A DNA stretch of 64,000 bases from Enterobacter sp. Bisph1. GTDB lineage: Bacteria; Pseudomonadota; Gammaproteobacteria; Enterobacterales; Enterobacteriaceae. Where the stretch lies: NCBI RefSeq assembly GCF_000814905.1, contig NZ_JXAG01000031.1, positions 62,001 through 126,000 of the forward strand, read 5' to 3'. Numbering within the stretch: position 1 is the stretch's first letter; every line of letters starts with the position of its first letter. The notes below the pieces were generated by a model that was not told where the DNA came from, did no database searches, and saw only the letters and a program-made list of their open reading frames with translations. Shown piece by piece: positions 27,904 through 37,840 of the stretch. A program made the position numbers and the translations under genes.

Positions 27904-28134
27904 ATGAAATATGTTCTACTTTGGATCGGTGAATACCTATTATTTGTGATTTTTGTTGTACTGTTATATGCAATCCTGCCAGAAGCACAAATGTATAAAA
28001 TGCTAACATCTATTACAGGTATGTTTCCCGATTATACATGGGATAAGTATTACTTCTTAGCATTAACAATTGCATCAGTACTTTTAGTAGCGCTAATCAT
28101 ATACATTGCTCATAGATTCAAAAAAATCAATTAA
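27904..28134 (+). CDS. Orphan two-helix membrane protein
   Basis: 76 residues, unrecognised. Two hydrophobic segments (about 4-25, LLWIGEYLLFVIFVVLLYAIL, and about 49-69, YFLALTIASVLLVALIIYIA) flank a short loop with an aromatic stretch (MFPDYTWDKYY), and the tail is basic (HRFKKIN). Both helix ends fit an inner-membrane hairpin. AT-rich codon use (ATA, TTA and AAT common) is unlike the neighbouring core genes and suggests horizontal origin. A weak AGG lies 9 bases before the ATG. A perfect 13-base-pair hairpin follows 12 bases after the stop. Similar small two-helix proteins include immunity proteins and small toxins, but nothing here decides between them. Confidence 0.5.
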   Translation: MKYVLLWIGEYLLFVIFVVLLYAILPEAQMYKMLTSITGMFPDYTWDKYYFLALTIASVLLVALIIYIAHRFKKIN

Positions 28135-28146
28135 AAATTAAAGTGT

Positions 28147-28189
28147 ACCGCTACCTTTCTAATAGATTTGTATGGTGAAAGGTAGCGGT
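28147..28189 (+). repeat. Perfect 13-base inverted repeat after the orphan gene
   Basis: ACCGCTACCTTTC (28147-28159) and GAAAGGTAGCGGT (28177-28189) pair perfectly around a 17-base AT-rich loop, starting 12 bases past the stop. No T run follows, so it is not a standard intrinsic terminator; it could protect the 3' end or be the scar of a mobile sequence. Confidence 0.6.
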
Positions 28190-28590
28190 GCTATCAAGGA
28201 CAATACATTAACATCAAAACTATTTATACAATATTTATAACAACCCGGTTGAACTTAAATCCATTTCAAAAAAGATACAATATTACTTTTTTGGATGTAT
28301 TCAGAGAGTTATATTTTGAAGGCAATAATAACAACTGTCCAGTGCCGGCAAATTTTTTATGCGCAATCAGAATTTCTCTAACCTGGCGAGAAAAAAATAC
28401 TAAATGCGGGTTACGTCGTGTCATTCGCTTTTACGAACCAAAGAAAGATATGACATTTTATGCCATGCCCATCAAAAACACTCTGCATGGCATCGGGCGT
28501 AATCCATGGCATTACCATGAATCATACCCATCAAAATACCCCGGTCAAACCGTGCCTGGCGTTGCCAGACATTGCCAAAAATGACTAAGT
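28190..28590. other. AT-rich gap between orphan gene and guaA terminator
   Basis: About 400 bases with no gene I can support. A TTG-started frame (28249-28584, 111 codons) exists, but its translation shows no domain, no ribosome site and irregular composition. A local repeat of GCATGGCAT-like sequence lies around 28487-28510. The stretch lies next to the 3' end of guaA, a known integration hotspot for genomic islands, but I found no integrase and no convincing duplicate of the guaA end. Confidence 0.45.
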
Positions 28591-28623
28591 TAAAAATAAA
28601 AAAAGCCCGCTATTACGCGGACT
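28591..28623 (-). terminator. Rho-independent terminator of guaBA
   Basis: On the minus strand AGTCCGC / GCGGGCT (one G-U pair) with a 6-base loop is followed by seven T residues, A and five more T. It lies about 50 bases beyond the guaA stop. A second small stem (ATTTCC / GGAAAT) occurs right after the stop. Confidence 0.8.
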
Positions 28624-28671
28624 TAAGTTTGATTTAGTGCCTGTTAGTGCAAGACATTTCCTGTTGGGAAA

Positions 28672-30249
28672 TCATTCCCACTCAATCGTCGCTGGCGGCT
28701 TGCCGCTGATGTCATACACCACGCGGGAGATACCGTTAACCTCATTGATAATGCGGTTAGAAACGCGGCCCAGGAAGTCGTACGGCAGGTGCGCCCAGTG
28801 TGCGGTCATAAAGTCGATGGTTTCAACTGCGCGCAGAGAGACAACCCAGTCGTATTTACGACCGTCGCCCATGACGCCGACGGAACGTACCGGCAGGAAG
28901 ACGGTGAATGCCTGGCTCACTTTGTTGTAGAGATCGGCTTTATGCAGCTCTTCAATAAAGATCGCATCGGCACGGCGCAGCAGATCGCAGTACTCTTTCT
29001 TCACTTCGCCCAGCACGCGAACGCCGAGGCCCGGACCCGGGAACGGGTGGCGGTAAAGCATGGCGTACGGCAGGCCCAGCTCGAGGCCAATTTTGCGTAC
29101 TTCATCTTTGAACAGCTCACGCAGCGGCTCAACCAGGCCCATCTTCATCTCTTTCGGCAGGCCGCCCACGTTGTGGTGAGACTTGATAACGTGCGCTTTA
29201 CCGGTCGCGGAGGCGGCAGATTCGATGACATCCGGGTAAATAGTGCCCTGCGCCAGCCATTTTACATCTTCCAGCTTCAGGGCTTCTTCGTCGAACACTT
29301 CAACAAATACGCGGCCGATGATCTTACGTTTGGCTTCCGGATCGTTCTCGCCAGCTAGCGCCGACAGGAAACGGGCTTCGCCTTCAACATGAACGATATT
29401 CAGACCGAAGTGGTCGCCGAACATGTCCATTACCTGCTGGGCTTCGTTCAGACGCAACAGACCGTTGTCGACAAATACACAGGTCAGGTTTTTGCCGATC
29501 GCGCGGTGCAGCAGCATGGCGGTTACGGAGGAGTCAACGCCGCCGGAGAGGCCGAGAATGACTTTATCGTTGCCAACCTGCTGGCGGATGCGCTCAACGG
29601 CATCATCGATAATTTTTGCCGGGGTCCACAGCGCTTCACACTGGCAGATATCGCGAACAAAACGCTCCAGCAGACGCAGGCCCTGGCGGGTATGAGTCAC
29701 TTCCGGGTGGAACTGCACACCGTAAAAGCGTTTCTCTTCGTTCGCCATAATCGCGAACGGGCAGGTTTCGGTGCTGGCGACGGTCACAAAGTCAGACGGG
29801 ATCGCCGTCACTTTGTCGCCGTGGCTCATCCACACATCGAGCAGCGCTTTGCCATCGGCAGTAAGGGAATCTTCAATACCGCGGATCAGCGCGCTGTCGG
29901 TCTGTACTTCAACCTGCGCATAACCGAATTCACGCTCGTTTGACCCTTCAACGTGGCCGCCCAGCTGCATCGCCATAGTCTGCATGCCGTAGCACACGCC
30001 GAGCACCGGCACACCGGCTTCAAACACATACTGCGGCGCGCGCGGGCTGTTATCTTCCGTGGTGCTTTCCGGGCCGCCGGAAAGGATAATGCCGCTTGGA
30101 TTGAAGTCGCGGATCTGCGCTTCGGTGACATCCCAGGCCCACAGTTCGCAATACACGCCCAGTTCACGCACGCGGCGCGCAACCAGCTGGGTGTACTGAG
30201 AGCCGAAATCGAGGATAAGAATACGATGTTTATGAATGTTGTCCGTCAT
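28672..30249 (-). CDS. guaA: GMP synthase (glutamine-hydrolysing)
   Basis: Converts XMP to GMP with glutamine and ATP. 525 residues as in E. coli from the ATG at 30249 (GGAAG about 8 bases upstream); an in-frame TTG two codons earlier is not needed. The N-terminal class I glutamine amidotransferase domain has the nucleophile in GVCYGMQTM and the His/Glu pair in QFHPEVTHT. The ATP-pyrophosphatase domain has the P-loop [11 protein letters not shown], and the C-terminal dimerisation domain ends KPPATIEWE. guaB lies 71 bases upstream in the same operon. Confidence 0.97.
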   Translation of the reverse strand: MTDNIHKHRILILDFGSQYTQLVARRVRELGVYCELWAWDVTEAQIRDFNPSGIILSGGPESTTEDNSPRAPQYVFEAGVPVLGVCYGMQTMAMQLGGHVEGSNEREFGYAQVEVQTDSALIRGIEDSLTADGKALLDVWMSHGDKVTAIPSDFVTVASTETCPFAIMANEEKRFYGVQFHPEVTHTRQGLRLLERFVRDICQCEALWTPAKIIDDAVERIRQQVGNDKVILGLSGGVDSSVTAMLLHRAIGKNLTCVFVDNGLLRLNEAQQVMDMFGDHFGLNIVHVEGEARFLSALAGENDPEAKRKIIGRVFVEVFDEEALKLEDVKWLAQGTIYPDVIESAASATGKAHVIKSHHNVGGLPKEMKMGLVEPLRELFKDEVRKIGLELGLPYAMLYRHPFPGPGLGVRVLGEVKKEYCDLLRRADAIFIEELHKADLYNKVSQAFTVFLPVRSVGVMGDGRKYDWVVSLRAVETIDFMTAHWAHLPYDFLGRVSNRIINEVNGISRVVYDISGKPPATIEWE

Positions 30250-30320
30250 TGACAAGCTTCCGAGGCAAGTGGCGATAAAAAAACGTCAGCGCCCGGTGCA
30301 AGCACCGGGCGCAAAAATCA

Positions 30321-31787
30321 TTAAGAACCCATACGGTAGTTCGGGGATTCCTTGGTGATAGTCACGTCGTGAACGTGGCTTTCCTGAATGCCCGCACCGC
30401 TGATGCGGACAAATTCCGCTTTGGTGCGCAGGTCGTCGATAGTACCACAGCCGGTCAGACCCATACAGGAACGCAGGCCGCCCATCTGCTGGTGAATAAT
30501 CTCTTTCAGGCGGCCTTTATAGGCAACGCGGCCTTCGATACCTTCCGGCACCAGTTTGTCGGCGGCGTTGTCGCTCTGGAAATAACGATCTGAAGAGCCT
30601 TTCGACATTGCGCCCAGCGAACCCATACCGCGATAAGATTTGTAAGAACGGCCCTGATAGAGTTCGATTTCGCCCGGTGATTCTTCGGTACCCGCCAGCA
30701 TAGAACCCACCATCACGGCGGCGGCGCCTGCGGCGATCGCTTTAGCGATATCACCGGAGAAACGAATCCCGCCGTCAGCAATAACCGGAATACCGGTACC
30801 TTCCAGCGCTTCTACCGCGTCGGATACAGCGGTAATCTGCGGAACGCCCACGCCGGTGACGATACGGGTGGTACAGATGGAGCCAGGACCGATACCGACT
30901 TTCACCGCGCTCACGCCCGCTTCTGCCAGCGCACGTGCGCCTGCACCGGTCGCTACGTTACCGCCGATAATTTGCAGGTTCGGGTATTTCGCACGAGTTT
31001 CGCGAATGCGCTGCAGCACACCTTCAGAGTGACCATGAGAGGAGTCGATCAGCAGTACGTCTACGCCTGCAGCTACCAGCGCATCAACGCGCTCTTCGTT
31101 GCCCGCGCCCGCGCCAACGGCCGCGCCAACGCGCAGCTGGCCCTGCTCATCTTTACAGGCGTTCGGTTTACGTTCTGCTTTCTGGAAATCTTTAACGGTG
31201 ATCATGCCGAGCAGATGGAAGCTGTCGTCGACAACCAGCGCTTTCTCAACACGTTTCTCGTGCATTTTAGCGAAAACGACGTCGCGGGCTTCACCTTCGC
31301 GAACAGTAACCAGACGCTCTTTCGGCGTCATGTAGACGCTAACTGGCTGGTTCAGGTCAGTAACGAAACGCACATCGCGACCGGTGATGATACCGACCAG
31401 TTCGTTGTCGCCATTCACTACCGGGTAACCGGCAAAGCCGTTACGTTCCGTCAGCGCTTTCACTTCGCGTAGCGTGGTGGTTGGCAGCACGGTTTGCGGA
31501 TCTTTAACCACGCCGGATTCATGTTTTTTCACGCGGCGAACTTCTTCCGCCTGGCGCTCGATAGACATGTTTTTGTGAATAAAGCCAATGCCGCCTTCCT
31601 GTGCCAGGGCAATCGCCAGGCGCGCTTCCGTCACGGTATCCATCGCCGCAGAGAGCATAGGAATGTTCAGGCGAATGGTTTTAGTGAGCTGCGTGCTCAA
31701 GTCGGCGGTATTCGGCAGAACGGTGGAATGGGCGGGAACGAGGAGGACGTCGTCAAACGTCAGGGCTTCTTTAGCAATACGTAGCAT
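30321..31787 (-). CDS. guaB: IMP dehydrogenase
   Basis: NAD-dependent oxidation of IMP to XMP, the committed step to guanine nucleotides. 488 residues as in E. coli from the ATG at 31787. The TIM-barrel core carries the catalytic cysteine loop [15 protein letters not shown] and the flap motif RGMGSLGAM; two CBS domains are inserted at about residues 95-205. It is first in the guaBA operon, with a PurR box and TATAAT upstream. Confidence 0.97.
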   Translation of the reverse strand: MLRIAKEALTFDDVLLVPAHSTVLPNTADLSTQLTKTIRLNIPMLSAAMDTVTEARLAIALAQEGGIGFIHKNMSIERQAEEVRRVKKHESGVVKDPQTVLPTTTLREVKALTERNGFAGYPVVNGDNELVGIITGRDVRFVTDLNQPVSVYMTPKERLVTVREGEARDVVFAKMHEKRVEKALVVDDSFHLLGMITVKDFQKAERKPNACKDEQGQLRVGAAVGAGAGNEERVDALVAAGVDVLLIDSSHGHSEGVLQRIRETRAKYPNLQIIGGNVATGAGARALAEAGVSAVKVGIGPGSICTTRIVTGVGVPQITAVSDAVEALEGTGIPVIADGGIRFSGDIAKAIAAGAAAVMVGSMLAGTEESPGEIELYQGRSYKSYRGMGSLGAMSKGSSDRYFQSDNAADKLVPEGIEGRVAYKGRLKEIIHQQMGGLRSCMGLTGCGTIDDLRTKAEFVRISGAGIQESHVHDVTITKESPNYRMGS

Positions 31788-31828
31788 GGGCAATATCTCT
31801 GACCTGGGGGGTTAAATATTGCCGTGGC

Positions 31829-31854
31829 ATTATACAGAGCGTAACCGATTGCAT
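31829..31854 (-). promoter_or_regulatory. guaBA promoter with PurR operator
   Basis: Reading the minus strand, ATGCAATCGGTTACGC (31854-31839) is the same 16-base operator known upstream of E. coli guaBA, and a perfect -10 TATAAT follows at 31834-31829. The operator covers the -35 to -10 spacer, consistent with direct repression. Confidence 0.8.
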
Positions 31855-31946
31855 CTACATTTTTTTCTGAAAAAAACTTGCCATCCCTTCGTTTCGGGTT
31901 ACTATCGACTGAATAACTTGCTGATTTAGAATTTGATCTGGCTCAC

Positions 31947-33320
31947 ATGTCTTCCTTCCAGTCCCCTTCAATTTATACGGTTAGCCGCCTTAATCAGTCG
32001 GTGCGCTTACTGCTGGAACGCGAACTTGGCCAGGTGTGGATCAGCGGTGAAATTTCCAACTTTACCCAGCCCGCTTCCGGTCACTGGTACTTCACCTTAA
32101 AAGACGATACCGCGCAGGTGCGCTGTGCGATGTTCCGCAACAGCAACCGTCGGGTGACGTTTCGCCCGCAGCACGGGCAACAAGTGCTTGTGCGCGCCAA
32201 TATCACGATGTACGAACCGCGCGGCGAATACCAAATTATTGTCGAAAGTATGCAACCGGCCGGTGAAGGGCTGCTGCAACAGAAATACGAGCAGCTCAAA
32301 GCCAAACTTGCCGCCGAAGGGCTGTTCGACCAGCAGTTTAAAAAACCGCTCCCCTCACCCGCCCATTGCGTTGGAGTTATCACTTCAAAAACCGGGGCCG
32401 CACTGCACGATATCCTGCATGTACTTAAACGCCGCGATCCGTCGCTGCCGGTGGTGATTTACCCCACCGCCGTACAGGGTGAAGATGCGCCCGCGCAGAT
32501 TGTGCGCGCCATTGAATTGGCCAACGCCCGTGAGGAGTGCGACGTGCTGATTGTCGGGCGCGGCGGCGGTTCGCTGGAAGATTTGTGGAGCTTTAACGAT
32601 GAGCGCGTGGCGCGGGCCATTTTTGCCAGCCGCATTCCGGTAGTTAGCGCCGTCGGCCATGAAACCGACGTCACCATTGCTGATTTTGTTGCCGATCTGC
32701 GTGCGCCAACCCCCTCGGCGGCGGCGGAAGTGGTCAGCCGCAATCAGCTGGAACTGCTGCGCCAGGTGCAGACGCTGCAACAGCGCTTAGAGATGTCGAT
32801 GGATTATTATCTGGCAGGCCGCAACCGCCGCTTCGCCCAGCTCAATCATCGTCTGCAACAGCAGCATCCGCAGTTACGCCTGGCGCGTCAGCAAACGGTG
32901 CTCGAACGCCTGCAGCAGCGTATGCATAACGCGCTGGATACGCAGATGAAACGCGCTTCTCTCAAACAGCAGCGTATTATTCAGCGTTTAAACCAGCAAA
33001 ACCCTCAGCCGCGCATCCACCGGGCGCAAACCCGCATTCAGCAGCTGGAGTTTCGCCTCAGTCAGAGCATCCGCTCGCGCTTAAGCAGCACCCGTGAGCG
33101 CTTTGGGTCCGCTATTACGCATCTGGAAGCCGTCAGCCCTCTGGCGACGCTGGCGCGCGGTTACAGCGTGACCACCGCCACCGACGGCAAAGTGCTCAAA
33201 CAAACTAAACAGGTTCAAGCGGGCGATACGCTAACCACGCGGCTGAACGATGGCTGGGTGGAGAGTGAAGTGAAAGCCGTCACAGCGCTCAAAAAAACGC
33301 GCCAACGCAAATCTCAATAA
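31947..33320 (+). CDS. xseA: Exodeoxyribonuclease VII large subunit
   Basis: Catalytic subunit of the XseAB nuclease, which degrades single-stranded DNA from both ends. 457 residues (E. coli 456). An N-terminal OB fold ([25 protein letters not shown]) precedes the catalytic core with [16 protein letters not shown] and [28 protein letters not shown], then a long Arg/Gln-rich coiled coil (about 265-380). It is divergent from guaB across 159 bases. The ATG has no strong ribosome site. Confidence 0.95.
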   Translation: MSSFQSPSIYTVSRLNQSVRLLLERELGQVWISGEISNFTQPASGHWYFTLKDDTAQVRCAMFRNSNRRVTFRPQHGQQVLVRANITMYEPRGEYQIIVESMQPAGEGLLQQKYEQLKAKLAAEGLFDQQFKKPLPSPAHCVGVITSKTGAALHDILHVLKRRDPSLPVVIYPTAVQGEDAPAQIVRAIELANAREECDVLIVGRGGGSLEDLWSFNDERVARAIFASRIPVVSAVGHETDVTIADFVADLRAPTPSAAAEVVSRNQLELLRQVQTLQQRLEMSMDYYLAGRNRRFAQLNHRLQQQHPQLRLARQQTVLERLQQRMHNALDTQMKRASLKQQRIIQRLNQQNPQPRIHRAQTRIQQLEFRLSQSIRSRLSSTRERFGSAITHLEAVSPLATLARGYSVTTATDGKVLKQTKQVQAGDTLTTRLNDGWVESEVKAVTALKKTRQRKSQ

Positions 33321-33391
33321 TTCACGCGCTCAATAAATAAGACGTACCTATACTTTTTGTTGTTCTTTGTTGTTTTATCAAGGAGATCAAC

Positions 33392-34417
33392 ATGCAGGCA
33401 CGTCACTCGTTTAGCGTTATCCCGCCCTATATTCTGCGCCGCATTATCGATAACGGTTCCGAAGTGCAGCAGCGCTGTGCTCGTCAGACCTTAACCCATG
33501 TCCAAACATTGATGGCTCACGGCCACGGCAAAGTCGATGCGCCGCTGGTCACTTCTCCCGGGGAACTGGTACGTGATATTTACGACGCCCAGCAAAAAGA
33601 GAGCCTGCCCGGCGAACAGGTGCGCTATGAAGGCCAGCCGTCAAATGGCGATATCGCCGTCGACGAAGCGTATGACTATCTTGGCGTCACCCACGATTTT
33701 TTCTGGCAGGTTTATCAGCGTAATTCACTGGATGATAAGGGGATGATCCTTAGCGGCACCGTGCATTATGGCAAGGAGTATCAGAACGCCTTCTGGAACG
33801 GTCAGCAGATGGTTTTTGGCGATGGCGACGGTGAAATTTTCAACCGCTTTACTATTGCTATTGATGTTGTGGGACATGAACTCAGCCACGGTGTCACAGA
33901 AACGGAAGCAGGATTGATCTATTTTGAACAGTCCGGCGCGTTAAATGAGTCGTTATCTGATGTATTCGGCTCGCTGGTCAAACAGTATCACCTGCAGCAA
34001 ACAGCGGACCAGGCCGACTGGATTATCGGCGAAGGGCTGCTGGCAAAAGGTATTCAGGGCAAGGGGCTACGTTCCATGTCAGAGCCGGGTACCGCCTATA
34101 ATGATAAGTTGCTCGGTAAAGATCCGCAGCCGGCGCATATGAAAGCGTTTATTAAAACCCGCGAAGATAACGGCGGCGTGCACCTGAATTCAGGTATCCC
34201 AAACCGGGCGTTTTATCTGGCGGCAACGGCTATTGGCGGCTATGCGTGGGAAAAAGCGGGTTATGCCTGGTACGATACCGTCTGCGATAAGCAGCTTGCG
34301 CAAAATGCCGATTTCGCCACTTTTGCTAAATTCACTATCAAACATGGCGAAAAACGTTCCGGCAAGAACGTCGCCGCCGCTATCGAAAAGGCGTGGAAAG
34401 ATGTCGGAGTATTATAA
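33392..34417 (+). CDS. Protealysin-like M4 metallopeptidase
   Basis: 341-residue thermolysin-family zinc peptidase. The short N-terminal propeptide begins with the protealysin-type FSVIPPYILRRI motif (residues 7-18) and ends around residue 50, and no Sec signal peptide is present, as in Serratia protealysin. Zinc ligands are in HELSH (162-166) and the GALNESLSD segment (Glu186), with the transition-state His in GGVHLNSGIPN (264). All catalytic residues are intact. AAGGAG precedes the ATG. The stop overlaps the start of an emfourin-like inhibitor by one base, so enzyme and inhibitor are made together. It is absent between xseA and yfgJ in E. coli. Possible roles are cleavage of host or cytoskeletal proteins. 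Confidence 0.88.
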   Translation: MQARHSFSVIPPYILRRIIDNGSEVQQRCARQTLTHVQTLMAHGHGKVDAPLVTSPGELVRDIYDAQQKESLPGEQVRYEGQPSNGDIAVDEAYDYLGVTHDFFWQVYQRNSLDDKGMILSGTVHYGKEYQNAFWNGQQMVFGDGDGEIFNRFTIAIDVVGHELSHGVTETEAGLIYFEQSGALNESLSDVFGSLVKQYHLQQTADQADWIIGEGLLAKGIQGKGLRSMSEPGTAYNDKLLGKDPQPAHMKAFIKTREDNGGVHLNSGIPNRAFYLAATAIGGYAWEKAGYAWYDTVCDKQLAQNADFATFAKFTIKHGEKRSGKNVAAAIEKAWKDVGVL

Positions 34418-34758
34418 TGAACGAACCCGAATTGACCGACGATGCGGTGGTCGAGTTAGCACGCGAAGGCGGGCTGGCTTATATCCCCAAACTGAGCGGC
34501 AAGCGCACGTTTATCGTTGCTGAACTCAGTGAGGAGCAGCGCCAGCGGCTGGTGGATATTTTGCACCAGACGCTACCGCTCGCCGAGCAACCGGGCCAGC
34601 CCGACTCGCCTGGCCGCGGCGATCAACGTTTCTACCGCTTGCAAATCACCTGGTCATCCCGGCAAACCGATGTGCTGTTGCTGATCCCGGAAAGCAAAGC
34701 GCCCCCCTCATTTGTTGAGCTGTGGCGCGACGGCGATGCCTGTATCTGCAAGAATTAG
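34417..34758 (+). CDS. Emfourin-type inhibitor of M4 peptidases
   Basis: 113 residues, cytoplasmic and acidic, with a 'VELAREGGLAYIPKL' opening and a conserved central pattern ending in QRFYRLQITW. Emfourin of Serratia proteamaculans, encoded beside protealysin, is a slow-binding inhibitor of that enzyme; the same neighbour and size identify this protein. Start ATG shares its A with the protealysin stop (TAATG). The last four bases overlap the 3' end of yfgJ on the other strand. Assignment rests on context plus remembered family features, not on an alignment. Confidence 0.75.
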   Translation: MNEPELTDDAVVELAREGGLAYIPKLSGKRTFIVAELSEEQRQRLVDILHQTLPLAEQPGQPDSPGRGDQRFYRLQITWSSRQTDVLLLIPESKAPPSFVELWRDGDACICKN

Positions 34759-34970
34759 CGCAGCGTGAATTCGACGCGTTTTTTTGAAATAAGCCCGTGG
34801 CCGTGCTGGCAGAAAAAGTCCACCGCGCCACAGGCTTTCAATACCTCCAGCGGCTGATGGCATTCCGGGCAATTGGCCTGCACATCCATATCTTTATCAC
34901 AGACTGCGCAGTGCGCCTGGGCTCCCGCCAGCTCCAGCGGGTTGTGGCAGGTTGGGCAGTTAAGATCCAT
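34755..34970 (-). CDS. yfgJ: Zinc-ribbon protein YfgJ
   Basis: 71 residues as in E. coli, with CPTCHNPL, CAVCDKD, CPECHQPL and a final CGAVDFFCQHGHGLISKKRVEF segment: four CxxC-like knuckles that should bind two zinc ions. No function is known. Its stop codon lies inside the last codons of the emfourin gene on the opposite strand, so whatever was inserted between xseA and yfgJ came to rest exactly at the yfgJ 3' end. It is separated from der by the der terminator. Confidence 0.85.
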   Translation of the reverse strand: MDLNCPTCHNPLELAGAQAHCAVCDKDMDVQANCPECHQPLEVLKACGAVDFFCQHGHGLISKKRVEFTLR

Positions 34971-35019
34971 AACGCGCTCCTAAATTATTGGCTGTGGTTA
35001 TTATACACCGCAGAAAACA

Positions 35020-35045
35020 AAAACCCGCCAGGCCTGGCGGGTTTT
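35020..35045 (-). terminator. Terminator of der (perfect palindrome)
   Basis: A 26-base perfect palindrome whose core is CCCGCCAGG / CCTGGCGGG, flanked by T residues and, in the minus direction, followed by TTTTTGTTTTC. It lies 11 bases past the der stop. Confidence 0.85.
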
Positions 35046-35055
35046 GATGTAAGGA

Positions 35056-36531
35056 TTACTTCCCTTTCTTAATATGCTTAATCAGGCGCTTACGCTTACG
35101 CATCTGGTTCGGCGTCAGGGTGTTGCGCTTATCCGCAAACGGGTTTTCGCCCTCTTTGAACTGAATACGGATTGGCGTACCCATCACTTCCAGCGATTTG
35201 CGGAAGTAGTTCATCAGGTAACGTTTGTAGGAGTCCGGCAGGTCTTTCACCTGGTTACCGTGAATCACCACAATCGGCGGGTTGTAACCGCCGGCGTGGG
35301 CGTATTTCAGCTTCACGCGGCGGCCACGCACCAGCGGCGGCTGATGATCTTCTGCCGCCATGGTCATAATACGGGTCAGCAGCGCGGTGCTCACGCGGCG
35401 GGTGGAGCTGTCGTAGGCTTCGCGAACGGACTCGAACAGGTTGCCGACGCCACTGCCGTGCAGGGCAGAGATAAAATGCACGCGGGCAAAATCGATAAAG
35501 CCCAGACGGTAGTCCAGCGTCTCTTTAACCTGCTCTCTCACTTCCTGGCTCAGGCCGTCCCACTTATTGACGACAATCACCAGCGAACGGCCGCTGTTTA
35601 GAATAAAGCCCAGCAGCGACAGATCCTGATCGGAGATCCCTTCACGCGCGTCAATCACCAGCAGGACCACGTTGGCATCTTCAATCGCCTGCAGGGTTTT
35701 AATCACCGAGAACTTCTCAACCACATCGGTGATTTTGCCGCGCTTACGCACGCCCGCGGTGTCAATCAGTACATACTCGCGCTCATCACGCTGCATCGGA
35801 ATATAGATGCTGTCGCGTGTGGTGCCCGGCATATCGTATACGACTACGCGCTCTTCACCGAGAATACGGTTAGTTAGCGTTGACTTACCGACGTTCGGAC
35901 GGCCCACAATCGCCAGTTTGATCGGCAGATCCTGCGGGTTGAAGTCGTCTTCCGGCTCGGCTTCTTCACCGTTCTGCTCGGCTTCGAACTGCGCCCAGTA
36001 TTCCGCCTCTTCATCCACCTCTTCCGGCGGATTCAGCTCATCCATCCACGGCATTAACACGTGTTCCAGCAGGCTGGTAACACCGCGCCCGTGGGACGCC
36101 GCGATGGCGTAGATTTCACCGAGACCAAGGGAGTAAAAATCGGCCGTTGCCTGATCCGGATCCAGACCATCGGTTTTATTCGCCACCAGGAAAGTCGGTT
36201 TTTCACGCGCGCGCAGATGTTTGGCAATGGCCGAGTCGGCAGGCATCAGGCCCGCGCGCGCATCGACCATAAACAGCACCACATCGGCTTCTTCAATCGC
36301 CAGCAGCGACTGTTCAGCCATGCGCGTTTCGACGCCATCTTCATTGCCATCAATACCACCGGTATCAATGCAGATAAATTCGCGGCCTTCCACTTCAGCA
36401 CGACCGTACTTACGGTCACGAGTCAGACCCGGGAAATCCGCTACCAGCGCATCACGGGTGCGTGTTAAACGGTTAAATAGCGTGGATTTTCCAACGTTAG
36501 GGCGCCCGACAAGCGCGACCACAGGTACCAT
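35056..36531 (-). CDS. der: Ribosome-assembly GTPase Der (EngA)
   Basis: Essential GTPase with two tandem G domains that acts in 50S subunit assembly. 491 residues (E. coli 490). P-loops [14 protein letters not shown] (near residue 8) and [14 protein letters not shown] (near 210), Walker B DTGG and DTAG, NKTD and NKWD specificity motifs and a C-terminal KH-like domain are present. An acidic linker ([19 protein letters not shown]) joins the G domains. bamB lies upstream but is isolated by its own terminator. Confidence 0.96.
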   Translation of the reverse strand: MVPVVALVGRPNVGKSTLFNRLTRTRDALVADFPGLTRDRKYGRAEVEGREFICIDTGGIDGNEDGVETRMAEQSLLAIEEADVVLFMVDARAGLMPADSAIAKHLRAREKPTFLVANKTDGLDPDQATADFYSLGLGEIYAIAASHGRGVTSLLEHVLMPWMDELNPPEEVDEEAEYWAQFEAEQNGEEAEPEDDFNPQDLPIKLAIVGRPNVGKSTLTNRILGEERVVVYDMPGTTRDSIYIPMQRDEREYVLIDTAGVRKRGKITDVVEKFSVIKTLQAIEDANVVLLVIDAREGISDQDLSLLGFILNSGRSLVIVVNKWDGLSQEVREQVKETLDYRLGFIDFARVHFISALHGSGVGNLFESVREAYDSSTRRVSTALLTRIMTMAAEDHQPPLVRGRRVKLKYAHAGGYNPPIVVIHGNQVKDLPDSYKRYLMNYFRKSLEVMGTPIRIQFKEGENPFADKRNTLTPNQMRKRKRLIKHIKKGK

Positions 36532-36588
36532 GTTTAAAGCCTCATTACAGAAAATTCATTAGCAAAACGCCGCCTTTTACGCGCCGTT

Positions 36589-36625
36589 TTAAAAACAGGA
36601 AAACGGCTCCTGCAACAGGAGCCGT
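36589..36625 (-). terminator. Terminator of bamB
   Basis: Perfect 10-base-pair stem ACGGCTCCTG / CAGGAGCCGT with a 3-base loop, followed on the minus strand by TTTTCCTGTTTTT. Confidence 0.85.
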
Positions 36626-36651
36626 CTTGATAAACGACAAACCCGACGCGC

Positions 36652-37830
36652 TTAGCGCGACAGGGCGTACAGCGTGCCGTCTTTCGCCTGAATAAGCACC
36701 TTACCGCCCGCAACCACCGGCTCGGTCAGGAAACCAGAGCTGTCGACTTTTTGCTGGGCGACAAAGCGACCATCTTCAACGTTAATCCAGTGGACATAGC
36801 CTTCGCTATCGCCTGTCACAATATAACCATTATACAACGCCGGAGCGGTAAGGTTACGGTGCAGCAGATCGCTTTGCGTCCACAGAGTTACGCCGCCATC
36901 GGTAGTCAGCGCCAGCACCCGATCGTTCTGATCGATCATATAGATGCGGTTGCCATCAACCACGAAATTGCTTACGGAACCCAGCTCGCGCTTCCACATA
37001 ATCTGGCCGCTGCGCAGATCCAGCGCCGTCAGGTTGCCGTTATAGGCCAGCGCGTAAACCACGTTGCCGACAATAACCGGCGTGGTATCCACATCGCTCA
37101 GACGATCGATCTCGGTCGGCCCGTTAGCCTGGGAGATACGCTGCTGCCAAATCAGCTGCCCTTGCTGTAGCAGAACCGCGCTTACGCGACCGTTATCACC
37201 GCCAACAATGGCAGCGCCAAAGGCGGACGTCGGCGCAGATTCACCGCGCAGGGAAAGCGCAGGCATATCAAGGTTTACGGTCCATTTGGACGCACCGTCG
37301 GCTTCGTTCAGCGCCTGCAGCTGACCGTTGCTGGTATGAATTAACACCAGACCGTCGCTGACAACCGGGCGGGAAAGCGCTTCGCCAGCTACTTTTGATT
37401 TCCACGCCAGCGAACCGTCGCTAGTGTTCAGCGCATAAACCTGCGCTTTTTCGCTGCCGACATACACATGGCCGCCGGAAACGGTCACGCCGCCGGACAG
37501 CAGCGCAGCACGCGTTGAGAACCAGCCATCTTTTTCAGCCAGATTGATTGACCAGATTTCATGCCCATCATCGATGCTGACCGCTTTCACTACCCCGTGG
37601 CGATCGGCGGCGTAAACCACGCCGTCAACAAACGCCGGGTGCAGGTGCGAGTAGAAGTCACCGATACCGTTGCCAACGGATGTGCTCCACGAAGTGGTCG
37701 GATTGAACTGGTTTTCAACCACCGGCAGCGGGGACATTTTGACAACATCTTCTTCGCTGTTAAACAGGGAACAGCCGCTCAAAAGCGTGACGGAAAGCAG
37801 CGCTGGCAGAAGTAATTTACGCAATTGCAT
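36652..37830 (-). CDS. bamB: Outer-membrane assembly lipoprotein BamB
   Basis: Lipoprotein of the BAM complex, an eight-bladed beta-propeller docking on BamA. 392 residues as in E. coli. The signal peptide ends in the lipobox LLSGC, acylated cysteine at residue 20, followed by SLF; repeated blades of the DGxLYAL/AxDxxtGxxxW type (for example YALNTSDGSLAWKSKVAG) run to the C-terminus. yfgM ends 10 bases upstream, so the two are co-transcribed. Confidence 0.96.
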   Translation of the reverse strand: MQLRKLLLPALLSVTLLSGCSLFNSEEDVVKMSPLPVVENQFNPTTSWSTSVGNGIGDFYSHLHPAFVDGVVYAADRHGVVKAVSIDDGHEIWSINLAEKDGWFSTRAALLSGGVTVSGGHVYVGSEKAQVYALNTSDGSLAWKSKVAGEALSRPVVSDGLVLIHTSNGQLQALNEADGASKWTVNLDMPALSLRGESAPTSAFGAAIVGGDNGRVSAVLLQQGQLIWQQRISQANGPTEIDRLSDVDTTPVIVGNVVYALAYNGNLTALDLRSGQIMWKRELGSVSNFVVDGNRIYMIDQNDRVLALTTDGGVTLWTQSDLLHRNLTAPALYNGYIVTGDSEGYVHWINVEDGRFVAQQKVDSSGFLTEPVVAGGKVLIQAKDGTLYALSR

Positions 37831-37840
37831 CGGGTCCCTC

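Noticed and set aside
28249-28584. 111-codon TTG-started open frame
   Set aside because: No ribosome site, no recognisable domain, odd composition; likely chance in AT-rich DNA.
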